A stretch of DNA of 47,699 nucleotides from Aquabacterium sp. Its GTDB lineage: Bacteria > Pseudomonadota > Gammaproteobacteria > Burkholderiales > Burkholderiaceae_C. The DNA is taken from positions 1-47,699 of the forward strand of contig JARXAJ010000066.1 in assembly GCA_029865965.1 (NCBI GenBank), written 5' to 3'. The notes under the pieces are model-generated. The model saw only the letters and a program-made list of their open reading frames with translations, was not told the origin of the DNA and did not search any database. Positions 19,399 through 29,507 of the stretch are shown here, in pieces; the first letter of the stretch is position 1; each line of letters starts with the position of its first letter. The translations under genes were made by a program, and so were the position numbers.

Positions 19399-21846
19399 AT
19401 GACCCTGCCAAGCCATGTGCAGACCCTGATCGTCGGTGGCGGCATTGCCGGTTGTTCCACTGCCTACCACCTGACGCAGCTGGGCCGCACCGATGTGCTG
19501 CTGCTGGAGCAGGGCCGCCTGACCAGCGGCACCACCTGGCATGCCGCCGGCCTGGTGGGCCAGATGCGGCCCAACCGCAGCATGACGGGGATGAGCCGCT
19601 ACGGCATCGACCTGTACAGCCGCCTGGAAGCCGAAACCGGCCTGGCCACCGGCTGGAAGCAATGCGGCAGCCTGAACGTCGCCCGCACGCCCGAGCGTTT
19701 GCAGCTGCTGCACAAGCAGGCGGCGCTGGCGCGCAGCTTCGGTGTGGAGGTGCATGTGGTCAGCCCGGCCGAGGCCGGCGTGCTTTGGCCGCTGATGCGC
19801 ACCGACGACCTGCAGGGCGGGCTGTGGATCCCCGGTGACGGCAAGGCCAACCCGACCGACCTGACCATGTCGCTGGCCAAGGGCGCCCGCAACCGCGGCG
19901 CCCGCCTGGTGGAAGGCGTGCAGGTCACCGGCGTGTTGATCGAAGACGGCCAGAACGGGGCAGCAGGCCCCCGCGTGACCGGCGTGCACACCCTGCAAGA
20001 CGGTGTGCCGGGCCTGGTGCGCTGCGAGACGCTGGTCAACTGCGCCGGCCAGTGGGCGCGGCAGTTCGGTGCGCTGGCCGGTGTCAACGTGCCGCTGTAC
20101 TCGGCCGAGCACTTCTACATCGTCACCGACCGCATCCCTGGTGTGCACCCCATGCTGCCGGTCATGCGCGACCCCGACGGCCTGATCTACTACAAGGAAG
20201 AAGTCGGCGGCCTGGTGATGGGCGGCTTCGAGCTGGCGGCCAAGCCCTGGCGTGTGGACCCGATCCCGGCCGACTTCCAGTTCCAGTTGCTGGGCGAAGA
20301 CTGGGACCAGTTCGAGCCGTTGATGACCAACGCCATCCACCGCACGCCCTGTCTGGCCACCGCGCCCATCAAGATGCTGCTCAACGGGCCCGAGAGCTTC
20401 ACGCCCGACGGCAACTTCATCCTGGGCGAGGCGCCGGGGCTGCGCGGCTACTTCGTCTGTGCGGGCTTCAATTCGGCCGGCATCGCCAACAGTGGCGGTG
20501 CTGGCAAGCTGATCGCCGAATGGGTGGTGGGCGGCGAGGCACCGCAAGACCTGTGGGAGGTGGACATCCGCCGCTTCGGCGCCTTCACCGGCAACCGCCG
20601 GGCGCTGGCCCAGCGCACCGCCGAGACCCTGGGCCTGCACTACGCCATGCGCTGGCCGCGGCAAGAGTTGCAGAGCGCCCGCCCGCTGCGCACCAGCCCG
20701 CTGCACGACCGCCTGGCCGCGCGCGGCGCCGAGTTCGGCAGCAAGAACGGCTGGGAGCGGGCCAATGTCTTCCGCCCGGCGGGCGTGGATGCCTTGCCGC
20801 CGCACACCCTGGGCCCACCCGGCTGGCTGCCGTGGATGCAGGCCGAGCAGCGCGCCACCCGCGAGGCCGTGGCGCTGTATGACCAGACCAGCTTCGGCAA
20901 GCTGCTGCTGCAGGGCCGCGATGCGCTGGCCGTGCTGCAGCGGCTGTGCGCCAACCAGATCGACGTGCCGCCGGGCCGCCTGGTCTACACCGCCATGCTG
21001 AACGCCCGTGGCGGTTTCGAGAGCGACTGCACCGTGCTGCGCCTGGCGGCTGAGCGCTTCCTCGTCATCACCGGTTCGGCCCAGCCGGTGCGTGATGCCG
21101 ACTGGATCGGCCGCCACATCGGCGCTGGCCAGCATGTCACCCTCACCGACGTGAGCGCGCTGTGGAGCGTGCTGTCGGTGATGGGCCCGAAGGCCCGCGA
21201 CCTGCTGGCCAGGCTGAGCCCCGACGACCTGTCGCCCGCAGCGCTGCCCTGGGGCCACAGCCAGGAGATCGACCTGGGCCTGGCCCGGGTGCGCGCCGCC
21301 CGCATGGCCTATGTGGGCGGGCCAGGCTACGAGCTGTATGTGCCGGTGGAGATGGCCCGCCATGTCGACATCGCCTTGCAGGAGGCCGGCGCCGACCTGG
21401 GCCTGCGCGATGCCGGCTACTTTGCGCTGGATGCCCTGCGCATCGAAGCCGGCCGCCGTGCCTGGGGGGCCGAGCTGGGGCCGGACGAGACGCCGGCCGA
21501 AGCCGGGCTGTTGCAGTTCGTGCGCTTCGACAAGGGCTGCGACTTCATCGGCCGCGATGCGCTGCTGGCCGCCCGGGGCCGGCCGCTGCGCAAGAAGCTG
21601 GTGACCGTGGTGCTGGCCGATGCCAGCGCCTATGTGTGGGGCGGCGAGGCACTGACGCTGCACGGCCAGGCCGTGGGCGAGCTCAGCGCAGCCGGCTGGA
21701 GCCCGAAGGCGGGTGCCTGCGTGGCGCTGGCCTACCTGCGTGGCGCGGCGGCGCAGCAGGCCCATGCCGGCACGCCGTTGACGGTGGACCTGTGGGGCCG
21801 GCCGGTGCTGGCGCGGGCCTGGGACCAGTGGCCGCCCAGGCCTTGA
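19399..21846 (+). CDS. FAD-dependent oxidoreductase with GcvT domain (dimethylglycine/sarcosine dehydrogenase family)
   Basis: An 815-aa protein. Residues 1-400 form a DAO-type FAD domain with the dinucleotide motif LIVGGGIAGCSTAYHL and GTTWHAAGLVGQ, where the His is the usual covalent FAD site in DMGDH/sarcosine dehydrogenases. A linker follows (to about 450), then a GcvT-like tetrahydrofolate domain (about 470-720, with YDQTSFGKLLLQG, YTAMLNARGGFESDCTV, GGPGYELYVPVE and FALDALRIEAG) and a GcvT C-terminal barrel (to 815). Family members oxidatively demethylate N-methylated amines and pass the one-carbon unit to folate. It starts 13 nt after the transporter with GGAG upstream. Being last in the phn operon, it may demethylate an N-methylated aminophosphonate; that is inference. 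Confidence 0.88.
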   Translation: MTLPSHVQTLIVGGGIAGCSTAYHLTQLGRTDVLLLEQGRLTSGTTWHAAGLVGQMRPNRSMTGMSRYGIDLYSRLEAETGLATGWKQCGSLNVARTPERLQLLHKQAALARSFGVEVHVVSPAEAGVLWPLMRTDDLQGGLWIPGDGKANPTDLTMSLAKGARNRGARLVEGVQVTGVLIEDGQNGAAGPRVTGVHTLQDGVPGLVRCETLVNCAGQWARQFGALAGVNVPLYSAEHFYIVTDRIPGVHPMLPVMRDPDGLIYYKEEVGGLVMGGFELAAKPWRVDPIPADFQFQLLGEDWDQFEPLMTNAIHRTPCLATAPIKMLLNGPESFTPDGNFILGEAPGLRGYFVCAGFNSAGIANSGGAGKLIAEWVVGGEAPQDLWEVDIRRFGAFTGNRRALAQRTAETLGLHYAMRWPRQELQSARPLRTSPLHDRLAARGAEFGSKNGWERANVFRPAGVDALPPHTLGPPGWLPWMQAEQRATREAVALYDQTSFGKLLLQGRDALAVLQRLCANQIDVPPGRLVYTAMLNARGGFESDCTVLRLAAERFLVITGSAQPVRDADWIGRHIGAGQHVTLTDVSALWSVLSVMGPKARDLLARLSPDDLSPAALPWGHSQEIDLGLARVRAARMAYVGGPGYELYVPVEMARHVDIALQEAGADLGLRDAGYFALDALRIEAGRRAWGAELGPDETPAEAGLLQFVRFDKGCDFIGRDALLAARGRPLRKKLVTVVLADASAYVWGGEALTLHGQAVGELSAAGWSPKAGACVALAYLRGAAAQQAHAGTPLTVDLWGRPVLARAWDQWPPRP

Positions 21847-21858
21847 CAGGCCTGGCGA

Positions 21859-21957
21859 CTGCGGCACCAGGCCCGCCGCCTTCACCAGCCCGGCATGCAG
21901 CGTGATGTCGGTGGCGATCAGCTGCTGCAGTTCTTCCGGTGTACTGGCGGCGCGAAG
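21859..21957 (-). pseudogene. remnant of a Bug/TctC-type binding protein C-terminus
   Basis: In the gap between the FAD gene and ppc, the minus strand reads ASTPEELQQLIATDITLHAG then LVKAAGLVPQ. This looks like the last 35 residues of a tripartite tricarboxylate (Bug) solute-binding protein. There is no start, no upstream domain and no stop at the expected place; the frame runs on into the antisense of the FAD gene. It is most simply a leftover of a lost gene. The rest of the gap (21847-22032) shows nothing else. Confidence 0.35.
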
Positions 21958-22032
21958 TGGCGTGTGGTGTGGCCATGGGGCTCCGTCAAGGGTGGTGGGT
22001 GCCACTGGACGGAGTGGGCCGCCGGCGCGCTG

Positions 22033-24921
22033 TCAGCCGGTGTTGCGCAGCCCGGCCGCCACACCGTTGATCGACAGATGGATGCCGCGCTGCAGCCGGG
22101 CGTTCTCGGGCGCGCCTTCCTTGCGGTTGCGGTAGCGGCGCATCAGCTCCACCTGCAGGTGGTTCAGCGGGTCCAGGTAGGGGAAGCGGTGCTCGATGCT
22201 GCGCGCCAGCGCCGGGTTGCTTTGCAGCCGCTCGGTCTCGCCGGTGATCTGTGACAGCGCATCCTGCGTGCGCTCCCACTCGGCCTTGATGGCGCTGAAG
22301 ATGCGCTTGGCCAGCTTCTGGTCTTCGACCAGCTCGCAGTAGCGTGATGCGATGCGCAAGTCGCTCTTGGCCAGCACCATGTCCAGGTTCGACATCAGGG
22401 TGCGGAAGAACGGCCACTGCTTGTGCATCTTCTGCAGCAGCTTGAGCTTGTCGGCGCGGTCGGCGCCGGTGCCCAGGAAGGCGTCGATCGCCGACCCGAA
22501 GCCGCACCAGCCCGGCAGCGCCACACGGCACTGGCCCCAGCTGAACCCCCAGGGGATGGCGCGCAGGTCTTCGATCGCCCGCGTGGCCTTGCGGCTGGCC
22601 GGGCGGCTGCCGATGTTCAGCTCGGCGATCTCGCGGATCGGCGTGGCGGCAAAGAAATAGTCGGTGAAGCCGGGTGTCTCGTAGACCAGCTTGCGGTAGC
22701 CGGCATGGCTGGCGTCGCTGATGGCGGCGGCCGCCTCCAGAAACGCCTTGGGCGCGCCCGACTTGCTGGCCCCTGCGCCGGTGCTGGTGTGCAGCAGCGT
22801 GGCCTCCAGCGTGGCGGCTACCAGGGTTTCCAGGTTGCGGCGGCCGATCTCGGGGTTGGCGTATTTGCTGCCGATCACCTCGCCCTGCTCGGTCAGGCGG
22901 ATCTGGCCGTTCACCGTGCCCGGCGGCTGCGCCAGGATGGCCTGGTAGCTGGGGCCGCCGCCGCGGCCCACCGTGCCGCCCCGGCCATGGAACAGCCGCA
23001 GCGTGATGCCGCGTGCGGTGCGCAAGGGGCCGAACAGCGCCACCAGCGCCAGTTCGGCCCGGTACAGCTCCCAGTTGCTGGTGAAGAAGCCGCCGTCCTT
23101 GTTGCTGTCGGAATAGCCCAGCATGATGTCCTGCTCGCCGCCGCTGCGCACCACCAGGTCGGTGATGCCGGGCAGGGCGTAGAAGGCGCGCATGATCGGC
23201 TCGGCCTGGCGCAGATCGCCAATCGTCTCGAACAGCGGCACCACGATCAGCGCATTCACCGCGCCGGCGTCCAGCGTGCCGCCCTGCAGCACACCCCCAT
23301 TCGGCCCGGCCAGCAGGCCGCATTCCTTCTGCAGCAGCAGCACCTCCAGCAGGTCACTCACGCTCTCGGTGTGGCTGATGATGTAGTGGCGCAAGGCCTC
23401 GCGGCCATAACGCGCCAGCATGGTCTTGGCGGTCTCGAAGATCGCCAGCTCGCTTTGCGCCAGGTCGCTGTAGGCGGCGCCATGCACCCGCAATGGGCGG
23501 GCATCGTTGAGCAGGCCCATCAGCAGGCTGCGCTTGGCGTCTTCGTCCAGCGCGCTGTAGTCGGGGTGCAGGCGGGCTTCGCGCAGCAGCTCGGCCACCA
23601 CCGCCTCGTGCTTGTCACTGCTTTGGCGCAGGTCGAGCGTGGCCAGGTGGAAGCCGAACACCTGCACCGCCCGCATCAGCGGTGCCAGGCGCGGCGCCAC
23701 CAGGGCCTGGGCATGGTGGCGCTGCAGGCTGTCGGCGATCACGCCCAGGTCGGCCAGAAACTGCGCCGGGCTGGTGTAGGCGTCCTGTGGCTGCACCGCA
23801 TGGCGCAGCGCCTCGGTGCCGGTCAGCGCCTGCAGCGTGGCGGCCAGCCGGGCATACATGCCCACCAGGGCGCGGCGGTAGGGCTCGTCCTCGCGGTGCG
23901 GGTTCTTGTCGGGCGAGGCTTCGGCCAGTGCCGCCATCTCGGGCGTCACGCCGGCCAGCATCTGGCTGATCGACAGCTCGGCGCCCAGCGCATGCACCTC
24001 GGTCAGGTAGAAGCGCAGCGCCACCTCGCTTTGCCGCGCCAGGGCCATGCGCAGGGTGTCGGCCGTCACATTGGGGTTGCCGTCGCGGTCGCCGCCGATC
24101 CACTGGCCCATGCGCAGGAAGCTGGGCACCGCAAACCCGGCCAGGTGCTCCTCGATCTCGGCATACAGCCTGGGGATCTGGCGCAGGAAGGTGCTCTGGT
24201 AGTAGCTCAGCGCGTTCTCGATCTCGTCGGCCACCGTCAGCTTGGTGTAGCGCAGCATGCGCGTCTGCCACAGCTGGGTGATGCGGGCGCGCATCAGCGC
24301 CTCGTTGGCGCGGCGTTCACGCTCGGTGGGCAGTTCGTCGCGCGCGCCCACCAGTTCGGCGATCGCCCGCTCGGCATCCAGGATGCTCTTGCGCTGCACC
24401 TCGGTGGGGTGGGCGGTCAGCACCGGGCTGATGTAGGCCTGGGTCAGCATCTGCGCCACGTCGGCCGAGCGGATGTCGGCCTGGTGCAGGCGCTCGAAGC
24501 ACAGCGCCAGGCTGCCGTCCTGCTGGTGGCCCTGGCGCTCATGGTGCTGGCGGCGGCGCACATGGTGGCGGTCTTCGGCAATGTTGGCCAGGTGGCTGAA
24601 GTAGCTGAAGGCGCGGATCACGCTCACCGTCTGGTCGGCCGACAGGTTCTTGAGCAGCCGGTCGAGCACCCGGCCGGCCGATGCGTCCTTCTTCAGCCGG
24701 TAGGCCACGCTGAGCTGGCGCACCCGCTCGATCAGCTCGAAGGCGTCCTTGCCCTCCTGCTCACGGATCACGTCGCCCAGCAGCCGGCCAAGTAACCGGA
24801 TGTCATCCATCAGCGCCTTGTTCTTGGCGGCGGCGTCGCCGGCATCGGCCAGTTTGACGGCGGCAAGCCCTGGCTTCGGTGGCCGGACGGGGCGCTTCCC
24901 GGGGGTGATCGAGCTTGGCAT
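22033..24921 (-). CDS. ppc: phosphoenolpyruvate carboxylase
   Basis: 962 aa from the ATG at 24921. The track ORF extends upstream to 25773 through the antisense of hemC, which is not real. Catalytic landmarks: [12 protein letters not shown] near residue 160 (active-site His), [50 protein letters not shown] and the C-terminal RNTG. The enzyme carboxylates PEP to oxaloacetate to refill the TCA cycle. It is divergent from hemC with 138 nt between the starts, an arrangement common in beta-proteobacteria. The first 40 residues ([12 protein letters not shown]...) are a variable, probably unstructured tail. Confidence 0.97.
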   Translation of the reverse strand: MPSSITPGKRPVRPPKPGLAAVKLADAGDAAAKNKALMDDIRLLGRLLGDVIREQEGKDAFELIERVRQLSVAYRLKKDASAGRVLDRLLKNLSADQTVSVIRAFSYFSHLANIAEDRHHVRRRQHHERQGHQQDGSLALCFERLHQADIRSADVAQMLTQAYISPVLTAHPTEVQRKSILDAERAIAELVGARDELPTERERRANEALMRARITQLWQTRMLRYTKLTVADEIENALSYYQSTFLRQIPRLYAEIEEHLAGFAVPSFLRMGQWIGGDRDGNPNVTADTLRMALARQSEVALRFYLTEVHALGAELSISQMLAGVTPEMAALAEASPDKNPHREDEPYRRALVGMYARLAATLQALTGTEALRHAVQPQDAYTSPAQFLADLGVIADSLQRHHAQALVAPRLAPLMRAVQVFGFHLATLDLRQSSDKHEAVVAELLREARLHPDYSALDEDAKRSLLMGLLNDARPLRVHGAAYSDLAQSELAIFETAKTMLARYGREALRHYIISHTESVSDLLEVLLLQKECGLLAGPNGGVLQGGTLDAGAVNALIVVPLFETIGDLRQAEPIMRAFYALPGITDLVVRSGGEQDIMLGYSDSNKDGGFFTSNWELYRAELALVALFGPLRTARGITLRLFHGRGGTVGRGGGPSYQAILAQPPGTVNGQIRLTEQGEVIGSKYANPEIGRRNLETLVAATLEATLLHTSTGAGASKSGAPKAFLEAAAAISDASHAGYRKLVYETPGFTDYFFAATPIREIAELNIGSRPASRKATRAIEDLRAIPWGFSWGQCRVALPGWCGFGSAIDAFLGTGADRADKLKLLQKMHKQWPFFRTLMSNLDMVLAKSDLRIASRYCELVEDQKLAKRIFSAIKAEWERTQDALSQITGETERLQSNPALARSIEHRFPYLDPLNHLQVELMRRYRNRKEGAPENARLQRGIHLSINGVAAGLRNTG

Positions 24922-25044
24922 GGAGAACTCCAGAAGAGGTAACAAGGTTACCAAACCACGGGTATGGACCAGGCCGGCGCAGCAGTCGTGGCGGCGGCCT
25001 GTCGCACCCGGGTTGGCACCCACGGCTGCCCTGAACCGCCTAGC

Positions 25045-25050
25045 GATAAT
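25045..25050 (+). promoter_or_regulatory. candidate -10 box of hemC
   Basis: GATAAT lies 9 nt before the hemC ATG (25060). Transcription would start at or within 3 nt of the ATG, and there is no Shine-Dalgarno between, so a leaderless hemC mRNA is plausible. No clear -35 is seen. Confidence 0.4.
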
Positions 25051-25059
25051 CGGGCCACC

Positions 25060-26049
25060 ATGACCCAATCCACCCCTGGCGCCAGCGCGCAAGACACGCC
25101 CGACACCCTGATCGCCACCCGTGAGAGCCGCCTGGCCCTGTGGCAGGCCGAGCATGTGCGCGACCTGCTCGGCGCCCGCTTCGGCCTGCGTGTGGGCCTG
25201 CTGGGCATGACCACCCGCGGCGACCAGATCCTCGACCGGGCGCTCAGCAAGGTGGGCGGCAAGGGCCTGTTCGTCAAGGAGCTGGAAGTGGCGCTGGAAG
25301 AAGGCCGCGCCCACCTGGCCGTGCATTCGCTGAAAGACGTGCCGATGGAGCTGCCCGACGGCTTCGTGCTGGCTGCGGTGCTGGAGCGTGAAGACCCGCG
25401 CGATGCCTTCGTCTCCAACCGCTATGCCAGCGTGGCTGATCTGCCCCAGGGCGCGGTGGTCGGCACCAGCAGCCTGCGCCGGGTGGTGCAGCTGAAGAAC
25501 CTGCGGCCCGACCTGCGCATCGAGCCGCTGCGCGGCAACCTCGACACCCGGCTGCGCAAGCTCGATGAAGGCGGCTATGACGCCATCGTGCTGGCCGCCG
25601 CCGGCCTGAAGCGCCTGGGCCTGGCCGACCGCATCCGCGCGCCCTTCGACGAGGCAGCGATGATCCCCGCCGCTGGTCAGGGCGCGCTGGGCATCGAGGT
25701 GCGCAGCAGCGCCACCACGCTGCGCGCCCAGCTGGCCGAGATGGTGCATGCGCCCACCTGGCTGTCGGTGCATGCCGAGCGTGCGGTGTCACGTGCCCTG
25801 GGCGGCAGTTGCAGCATGCCGCTGGCCGCCCACGCCGTGTGGCAGGGCGACCAGTTGGTGATGACCGCCGCGCTGGGCCATGCCGAGGACACCGCCCGGC
25901 CGCTGCTGCGCACCCAGGCCCAGGCCCGCATCCCGCAAGACAGCGGCGCTGCCGCCACCGCCCTGGCCGATGCCCTGGGCCGCCAGGCCGCCGACCAGCT
26001 GCGCGCCCAGGGTGCAGACGCCTACCTGGCCGCCGCACCGTTGGCCTGA
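25060..26049 (+). CDS. hemC: porphobilinogen deaminase (hydroxymethylbilane synthase)
   Basis: 329 aa from the ATG at 25060; the track start is 96 nt upstream. Diagnostic text includes [76 protein letters not shown] and [13 protein letters not shown]-like [13 protein letters not shown]. Cys251 in [11 protein letters not shown] carries the dipyrromethane cofactor. The enzyme polymerises four porphobilinogens to hydroxymethylbilane in tetrapyrrole synthesis. It begins the hemCDXY cluster; hemD follows closely. Confidence 0.97.
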   Translation: MTQSTPGASAQDTPDTLIATRESRLALWQAEHVRDLLGARFGLRVGLLGMTTRGDQILDRALSKVGGKGLFVKELEVALEEGRAHLAVHSLKDVPMELPDGFVLAAVLEREDPRDAFVSNRYASVADLPQGAVVGTSSLRRVVQLKNLRPDLRIEPLRGNLDTRLRKLDEGGYDAIVLAAAGLKRLGLADRIRAPFDEAAMIPAAGQGALGIEVRSSATTLRAQLAEMVHAPTWLSVHAERAVSRALGGSCSMPLAAHAVWQGDQLVMTAALGHAEDTARPLLRTQAQARIPQDSGAAATALADALGRQAADQLRAQGADAYLAAAPLA

Positions 26050-26093
26050 CCGGCCGCGTGGCGCTGCCCCGCCTTGCCAATTTGCCGCCGGCC

Positions 26094-26897
26094 ATGGCCG
26101 ATCTGCCGCATGTGCTGGTGACCCGGCCGCAGCCGCAGGCCGATACCTGGGTGGCGCGCCTGCAGGCGCTGGGTCTGCCGGCCAGCGCCTTCCCGCTGCT
26201 GGGCATCGACGGCCCGGCCGACCCTGCGCCGGTGCAGGCAGCCTGGGCCACCGTCGCACGTGGGTGCGACGCGCAGCAGCGCCCGCTGGCGATGGTGATG
26301 TTCGTCAGCCCCAGTGCCGTGCAGCGCTTCTTTGACCAGCAGCCAGCTGGCCAGGCCTGGCCGGCAGCAGTGTTGGCGGCGGCGCCCGGACTGGGCACCC
26401 GCCAGGCCCTGCAGCAGGCGGGCGTGCCGGATGCCGCGCTGTGCAGCCCGGCCGAGGATGGCGGGCAGTTCGATTCAGAAGCACTGTGGGCCGTGCTGCA
26501 ACCCCGCTGCGCCTGGCCGGGCACCAGTGCGTTGGTGGTGCGGGGTGAATCGGGCCGCGATTGGCTGGCCGACGTGCTGCGCCAGCAGGGCGCACAGGTG
26601 CACTTTGTGGAGGCTTATCGCCGCACCGTGCCGGTGCCTGGCGCAGCGGCCCAGGGCGTGCTGGCCGGTGCCCTGGCCCGGCCCCGGGCACACTGCTGGC
26701 TGTTTTCCAGCAGCGAGGCGGTGGGCCATCTGCCGCTGCTGGCGCCAGCGGCCGACTGGTCGCAGGCCCGTGCCCTGGCCACCCATCCGCGCATCGCCCA
26801 AGCGGCCCGCCGGCTGGGCATGGCCGACGTGCAGACCGTGGTCCCCACGCCCGAGGCCGTGGCCGACCACCTGCGCGGACCTGCGGCGCCTGCCTGA
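26094..26897 (+). CDS. hemD: uroporphyrinogen-III synthase
   Basis: About 267 aa from the ATG at 26094 (MADLPHVLVTRPQPQAD); a GTG at 26058 is a possible longer start. The fold is recognised from the N-terminal VLVTRPQPQADTWVARL, VMFVSPSAVQRFF, GLGTRQALQQAG, ALVVRGESGRDWLADVLRQQG, VEAYRRTVP and WLFSSSEAVGHL, all standard HemD blocks despite the family's low conservation. It closes and inverts ring D of hydroxymethylbilane. It lies 44 nt after hemC and 49 nt before hemX. Confidence 0.9.
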   Translation: MADLPHVLVTRPQPQADTWVARLQALGLPASAFPLLGIDGPADPAPVQAAWATVARGCDAQQRPLAMVMFVSPSAVQRFFDQQPAGQAWPAAVLAAAPGLGTRQALQQAGVPDAALCSPAEDGGQFDSEALWAVLQPRCAWPGTSALVVRGESGRDWLADVLRQQGAQVHFVEAYRRTVPVPGAAAQGVLAGALARPRAHCWLFSSSEAVGHLPLLAPAADWSQARALATHPRIAQAARRLGMADVQTVVPTPEAVADHLRGPAAPA

Positions 26898-26946
26898 GCC
26901 CGGCCAAGCAGGCCGGGGCGCCGGATGGGCCGTCGATACAATCACT

Positions 26947-28074
26947 GTGAACGTGACTGACAACGCATCAACCGCCGCCCAACCAGCTGTCGCCGCACCC
27001 GTCGCCGCTGCAGCCGGCGACGCGGCGCCCGCGGCGGCCAGCGTGGCGCTGCCCACCGGCTTGTCCGGCGCCTGGTGGGCGGTTTTCGCGGCGGTCGGCG
27101 GCCTGGCGGTGGTGGCCATCACCCTGGCGCTGATGGGCCAGCAGCGCATCAAGAGCCTGGAGCAGGAACTGGTGCGCCGCCAGCAGGACAGCCAGGGCCA
27201 GGCCATCGAAGCCCGCGCCATGGCCCAGCAGGCGCAGGAACTGGCCCGCTCGGCCGAGACCAAGGTGGCTTTGCTCGATGGCCGCGTGGCCGAGACGGCA
27301 CTGCAGCGCACCCAGCTCGAAGAACTGATCCAGCAGCTATCGCGCTCCCGCGACGAAAACGTGTTGGCCGATGTCGATGCGGCCCTGCGGGTGGCCGCGC
27401 AGCAGAGTGCGATCACCGGTAGCGCCGAGCCCCTGATCGCAGCCCTGCGCCAAAGCGAGGAGCGCCTGGCGCGCATGAACCAGCCCCGGCTGGAACGGGT
27501 GCGCCGGGCGCTGGCGCGTGACCTGGACAGGGTGCGCGCGGTGGTCATCAACGACATCGCCAGCCTGACGATCAAGCTCGACGAGGCTGTGCGCACGGTC
27601 GACGATCTGCCCTTGCTGGCCCAGCCCGAGCGCAAGCCGGTGGCTGCCGCACGGCCGGGTGCAGCGGCTGCGGCGGCTGACCAGGCCCAGGGCTGGTGGC
27701 CCTGGTTGCAGGCCCAGGCTGCCTGGGCAGGCGAGCGGGTGTGGAGCGAAGCGCGCGCCCTGGTGCGGGTGACGCGCATTGACCACCCCGAGGCCGCCCT
27801 GATGGCGCCCGAGCAAGCCTGGTTCCTGCGGGAAAACCTGAAACTGCGGTTGCTCAATGCGCGGCTGGCGCTGTTGTCACGCCAGTTCGAGACCGCCCAG
27901 GCCGACCTGCGCGACGCCGTGGCCTCGCTCGACCGCTATTTCGACCGCAGTGCCCGGCGCGTGGCGCTCACGGCCGACCTGCTGCGCCAGGTGGCTGACC
28001 AGGCCAGGCAAGTGAGCTTGCCGCGGCCAGACGAAACCCTGGCAGCGCTGGCCGCAGCGCAAGCCGGCCGCTAG
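26947..28074 (+). CDS. hemX: HemX-like membrane protein
   Basis: About 375 aa. The track extends it through hemD in another frame; the protein plausibly starts at GTG 26947 (or GTG 26953) just behind a -10-like TACAAT (26937-26942), so initiation may be leaderless. An Ala/Pro-rich cytoplasmic tail is followed by one membrane helix (WWAVFAAVGGLAVVAITLALM, about residues 40-60) and a long coiled-coil (KSLEQELVRRQQDSQ to about 140). A HemX globular domain has LRAVVIND-like RAVVINDIASL, WFLRENLKLRLLNARLALL and DLRDAVASLDRYFD. It is often misnamed uroporphyrinogen methyltransferase because of fusions, but no SAM-binding domain is present. The exact role in heme synthesis is unclear. Confidence 0.88.
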   Translation: MNVTDNASTAAQPAVAAPVAAAAGDAAPAAASVALPTGLSGAWWAVFAAVGGLAVVAITLALMGQQRIKSLEQELVRRQQDSQGQAIEARAMAQQAQELARSAETKVALLDGRVAETALQRTQLEELIQQLSRSRDENVLADVDAALRVAAQQSAITGSAEPLIAALRQSEERLARMNQPRLERVRRALARDLDRVRAVVINDIASLTIKLDEAVRTVDDLPLLAQPERKPVAAARPGAAAAAADQAQGWWPWLQAQAAWAGERVWSEARALVRVTRIDHPEAALMAPEQAWFLRENLKLRLLNARLALLSRQFETAQADLRDAVASLDRYFDRSARRVALTADLLRQVADQARQVSLPRPDETLAALAAAQAGR

Positions 28075-28084
28075 GCGCGGGGCC

Positions 28085-29329
28085 GTGCGCAACGTCGTCT
28101 GGCTGGTGCTGCTCTTCGTGGTGGCCGTGGTCGCCGCGCTGACGCTGGGCGACAACACCGGCATGGCCTCGTTTTACTGGGAGAACTGGCGGGTCGACTT
28201 CTCCCTGAACTTCTTCATCCTGGCAGCCCTGGCCGCCGGTTTTGCGCTGATGACGGCGGTGCAGGCCGTCAATGCCCTGATCGGCCTGCCGGCGCGCGCC
28301 CGCGAATGGCGTTTGTTGCGCCTGGAGCGTGCAGCCCAGGCCGCCCTGCGTGAGGCGCTGGCCGAATATTTCAGCGGCCGCTTTGGCCGGTCGCACAAGG
28401 CGGCGCAGCGCGCTGTCGCCATCCAGGACGAGCGGCAGGATGCCGGCGACGACCATGAGTTCCGCACCCTGGCGCACCTGCTGGCTGCCGGCAGCCTGCA
28501 CCGCCTGCAGGACCGCGGCCGCCGCGACGCGGTGCTGCAGCGTGCCTTGCGCCCGGGCCGGCGTGGTATCAACCAGGCCGTGGACGATGGCGCCCGCCTG
28601 CTAGCGGCCGAGTGGGCCCTGGACGACCGCGACGGCCCGCGTGCCGAGGCCTTGCTGGCCGAACTGCAGCCCGGCGTGGCGCGGCGCACCCAGGCGCTGC
28701 GGCTCAAGCTGCAGGCTGCCCGGCTGGAGCGCCGGCCGATGGACGCGCTGCACACGGCCCGGCTGCTGGCCAACCACCAGGCGTTTTCCAACACGGCGGC
28801 CCAGGGGCTGCTGCGGTCGCTGGCGATCGAGACACTGGAATCGGCCCATGACGCCGACCAGTTGCGCCGGGCCTGGCAGGCCTTTGACCTGGCTGACCAG
28901 CGCGACCCCTTCGTGGCCGCCCGTGCGGCGCGCCGGGCAGCCCAGCTGCAGTTGGCTGAAGAGGCCCGCATCTGGCTGCGCCCGCTGTGGGACCGGCTCG
29001 ACAGCCTGGGCGCTGACGGCCGTGCCGAGGTGGCGCTGGCCCTGGTCGACACCGTGGCCGGCCTGGGGCCCGACTGGCTGGCCCGGGTCGAGGCGGCTCA
29101 GCGCGCCTTTCCCACCGAGCCGGCCGTCCAGGCCGCCGTGGGTGCGGTGCTGGCCGAGCGCCAGCTGTGGGGCAAGGCGCGCCGTCCGCTGGAGATCGCC
29201 GCGGGTGACCCGCAACTGCAGGCCCGGGCCCGACGCCAGGCCTGGCGCGCCCTGTCGCGGCTGGCCACCGAACAGGGTGACGATCCGCGCGCACTGGATT
29301 GCCTGCGGCAGGCGGCGGCCCAGGACTGA
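28085..29329 (+). CDS. hemY: HemY-like TPR membrane protein of heme biosynthesis
   Basis: 414 aa with a GTG start 10 nt after hemX. Two N-terminal membrane helices (NVVWLVLLFVVAVVAALTL and FFILAALAAGFALMTAVQAV) enclose the typical WENWRVDFS periplasmic loop. The rest is alpha-helical TPR-like repeats rich in Ala, Leu and Arg. This matches the proteobacterial HemY N-domain family, not the protoporphyrinogen oxidase also called HemY. It is thought to scaffold late heme enzymes at the membrane. It is last in hemCDXY, and tRNA-Arg follows after 82 nt. Confidence 0.9.
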   Translation: MRNVVWLVLLFVVAVVAALTLGDNTGMASFYWENWRVDFSLNFFILAALAAGFALMTAVQAVNALIGLPARAREWRLLRLERAAQAALREALAEYFSGRFGRSHKAAQRAVAIQDERQDAGDDHEFRTLAHLLAAGSLHRLQDRGRRDAVLQRALRPGRRGINQAVDDGARLLAAEWALDDRDGPRAEALLAELQPGVARRTQALRLKLQAARLERRPMDALHTARLLANHQAFSNTAAQGLLRSLAIETLESAHDADQLRRAWQAFDLADQRDPFVAARAARRAAQLQLAEEARIWLRPLWDRLDSLGADGRAEVALALVDTVAGLGPDWLARVEAAQRAFPTEPAVQAAVGAVLAERQLWGKARRPLEIAAGDPQLQARARRQAWRALSRLATEQGDDPRALDCLRQAAAQD

Positions 29330-29411
29330 CGCGGCGTCCGCACTGTTTTTTTCAACTGCAGGCCGGTGGATGGCGGAAGCACTCGATTTTCGCTGTAGAC
29401 TGCAAGGCTTC

Positions 29412-29488
29412 GCGGCTGTAGCTCAGCTGGATAGAGTACTTGGCTACGAACCAAGGGGTCGTGGGTTCGATTCCTGCCAGCCGCACCA
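29412..29488 (+). tRNA. tRNA-Arg, anticodon ACG
   Basis: A 77-nt cloverleaf. The acceptor stem GCGGCTG pairs with CAGCCGC, followed by discriminator A and an encoded CCA. The D-arm is GCTCAGCTGGATAGAGT. The anticodon stem CTTGG/CCAAG encloses the loop CTACGAA with anticodon ACG, and the T-arm has GGTTCGATTCC. The A34 of this tRNA is the known substrate of TadA, encoded 656 nt downstream. Confidence 0.96.
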
Positions 29489-29507
29489 GAACAAAGCGTT
29501 CTAGACC

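Noticed and set aside
18979-22005. 1008-codon minus-strand ORF
   Set aside because: Antisense of the FAD/GcvT gene and part of the DMT gene; His/Gln/Gly-rich shadow composition. Only the short Bug-like stretch at its start was retained as a remnant.
24922-25773. Track extension of ppc by about 280 codons
   Set aside because: It is the antisense of hemC; the conserved PEPC N-terminal region starts after the ATG at 24921.
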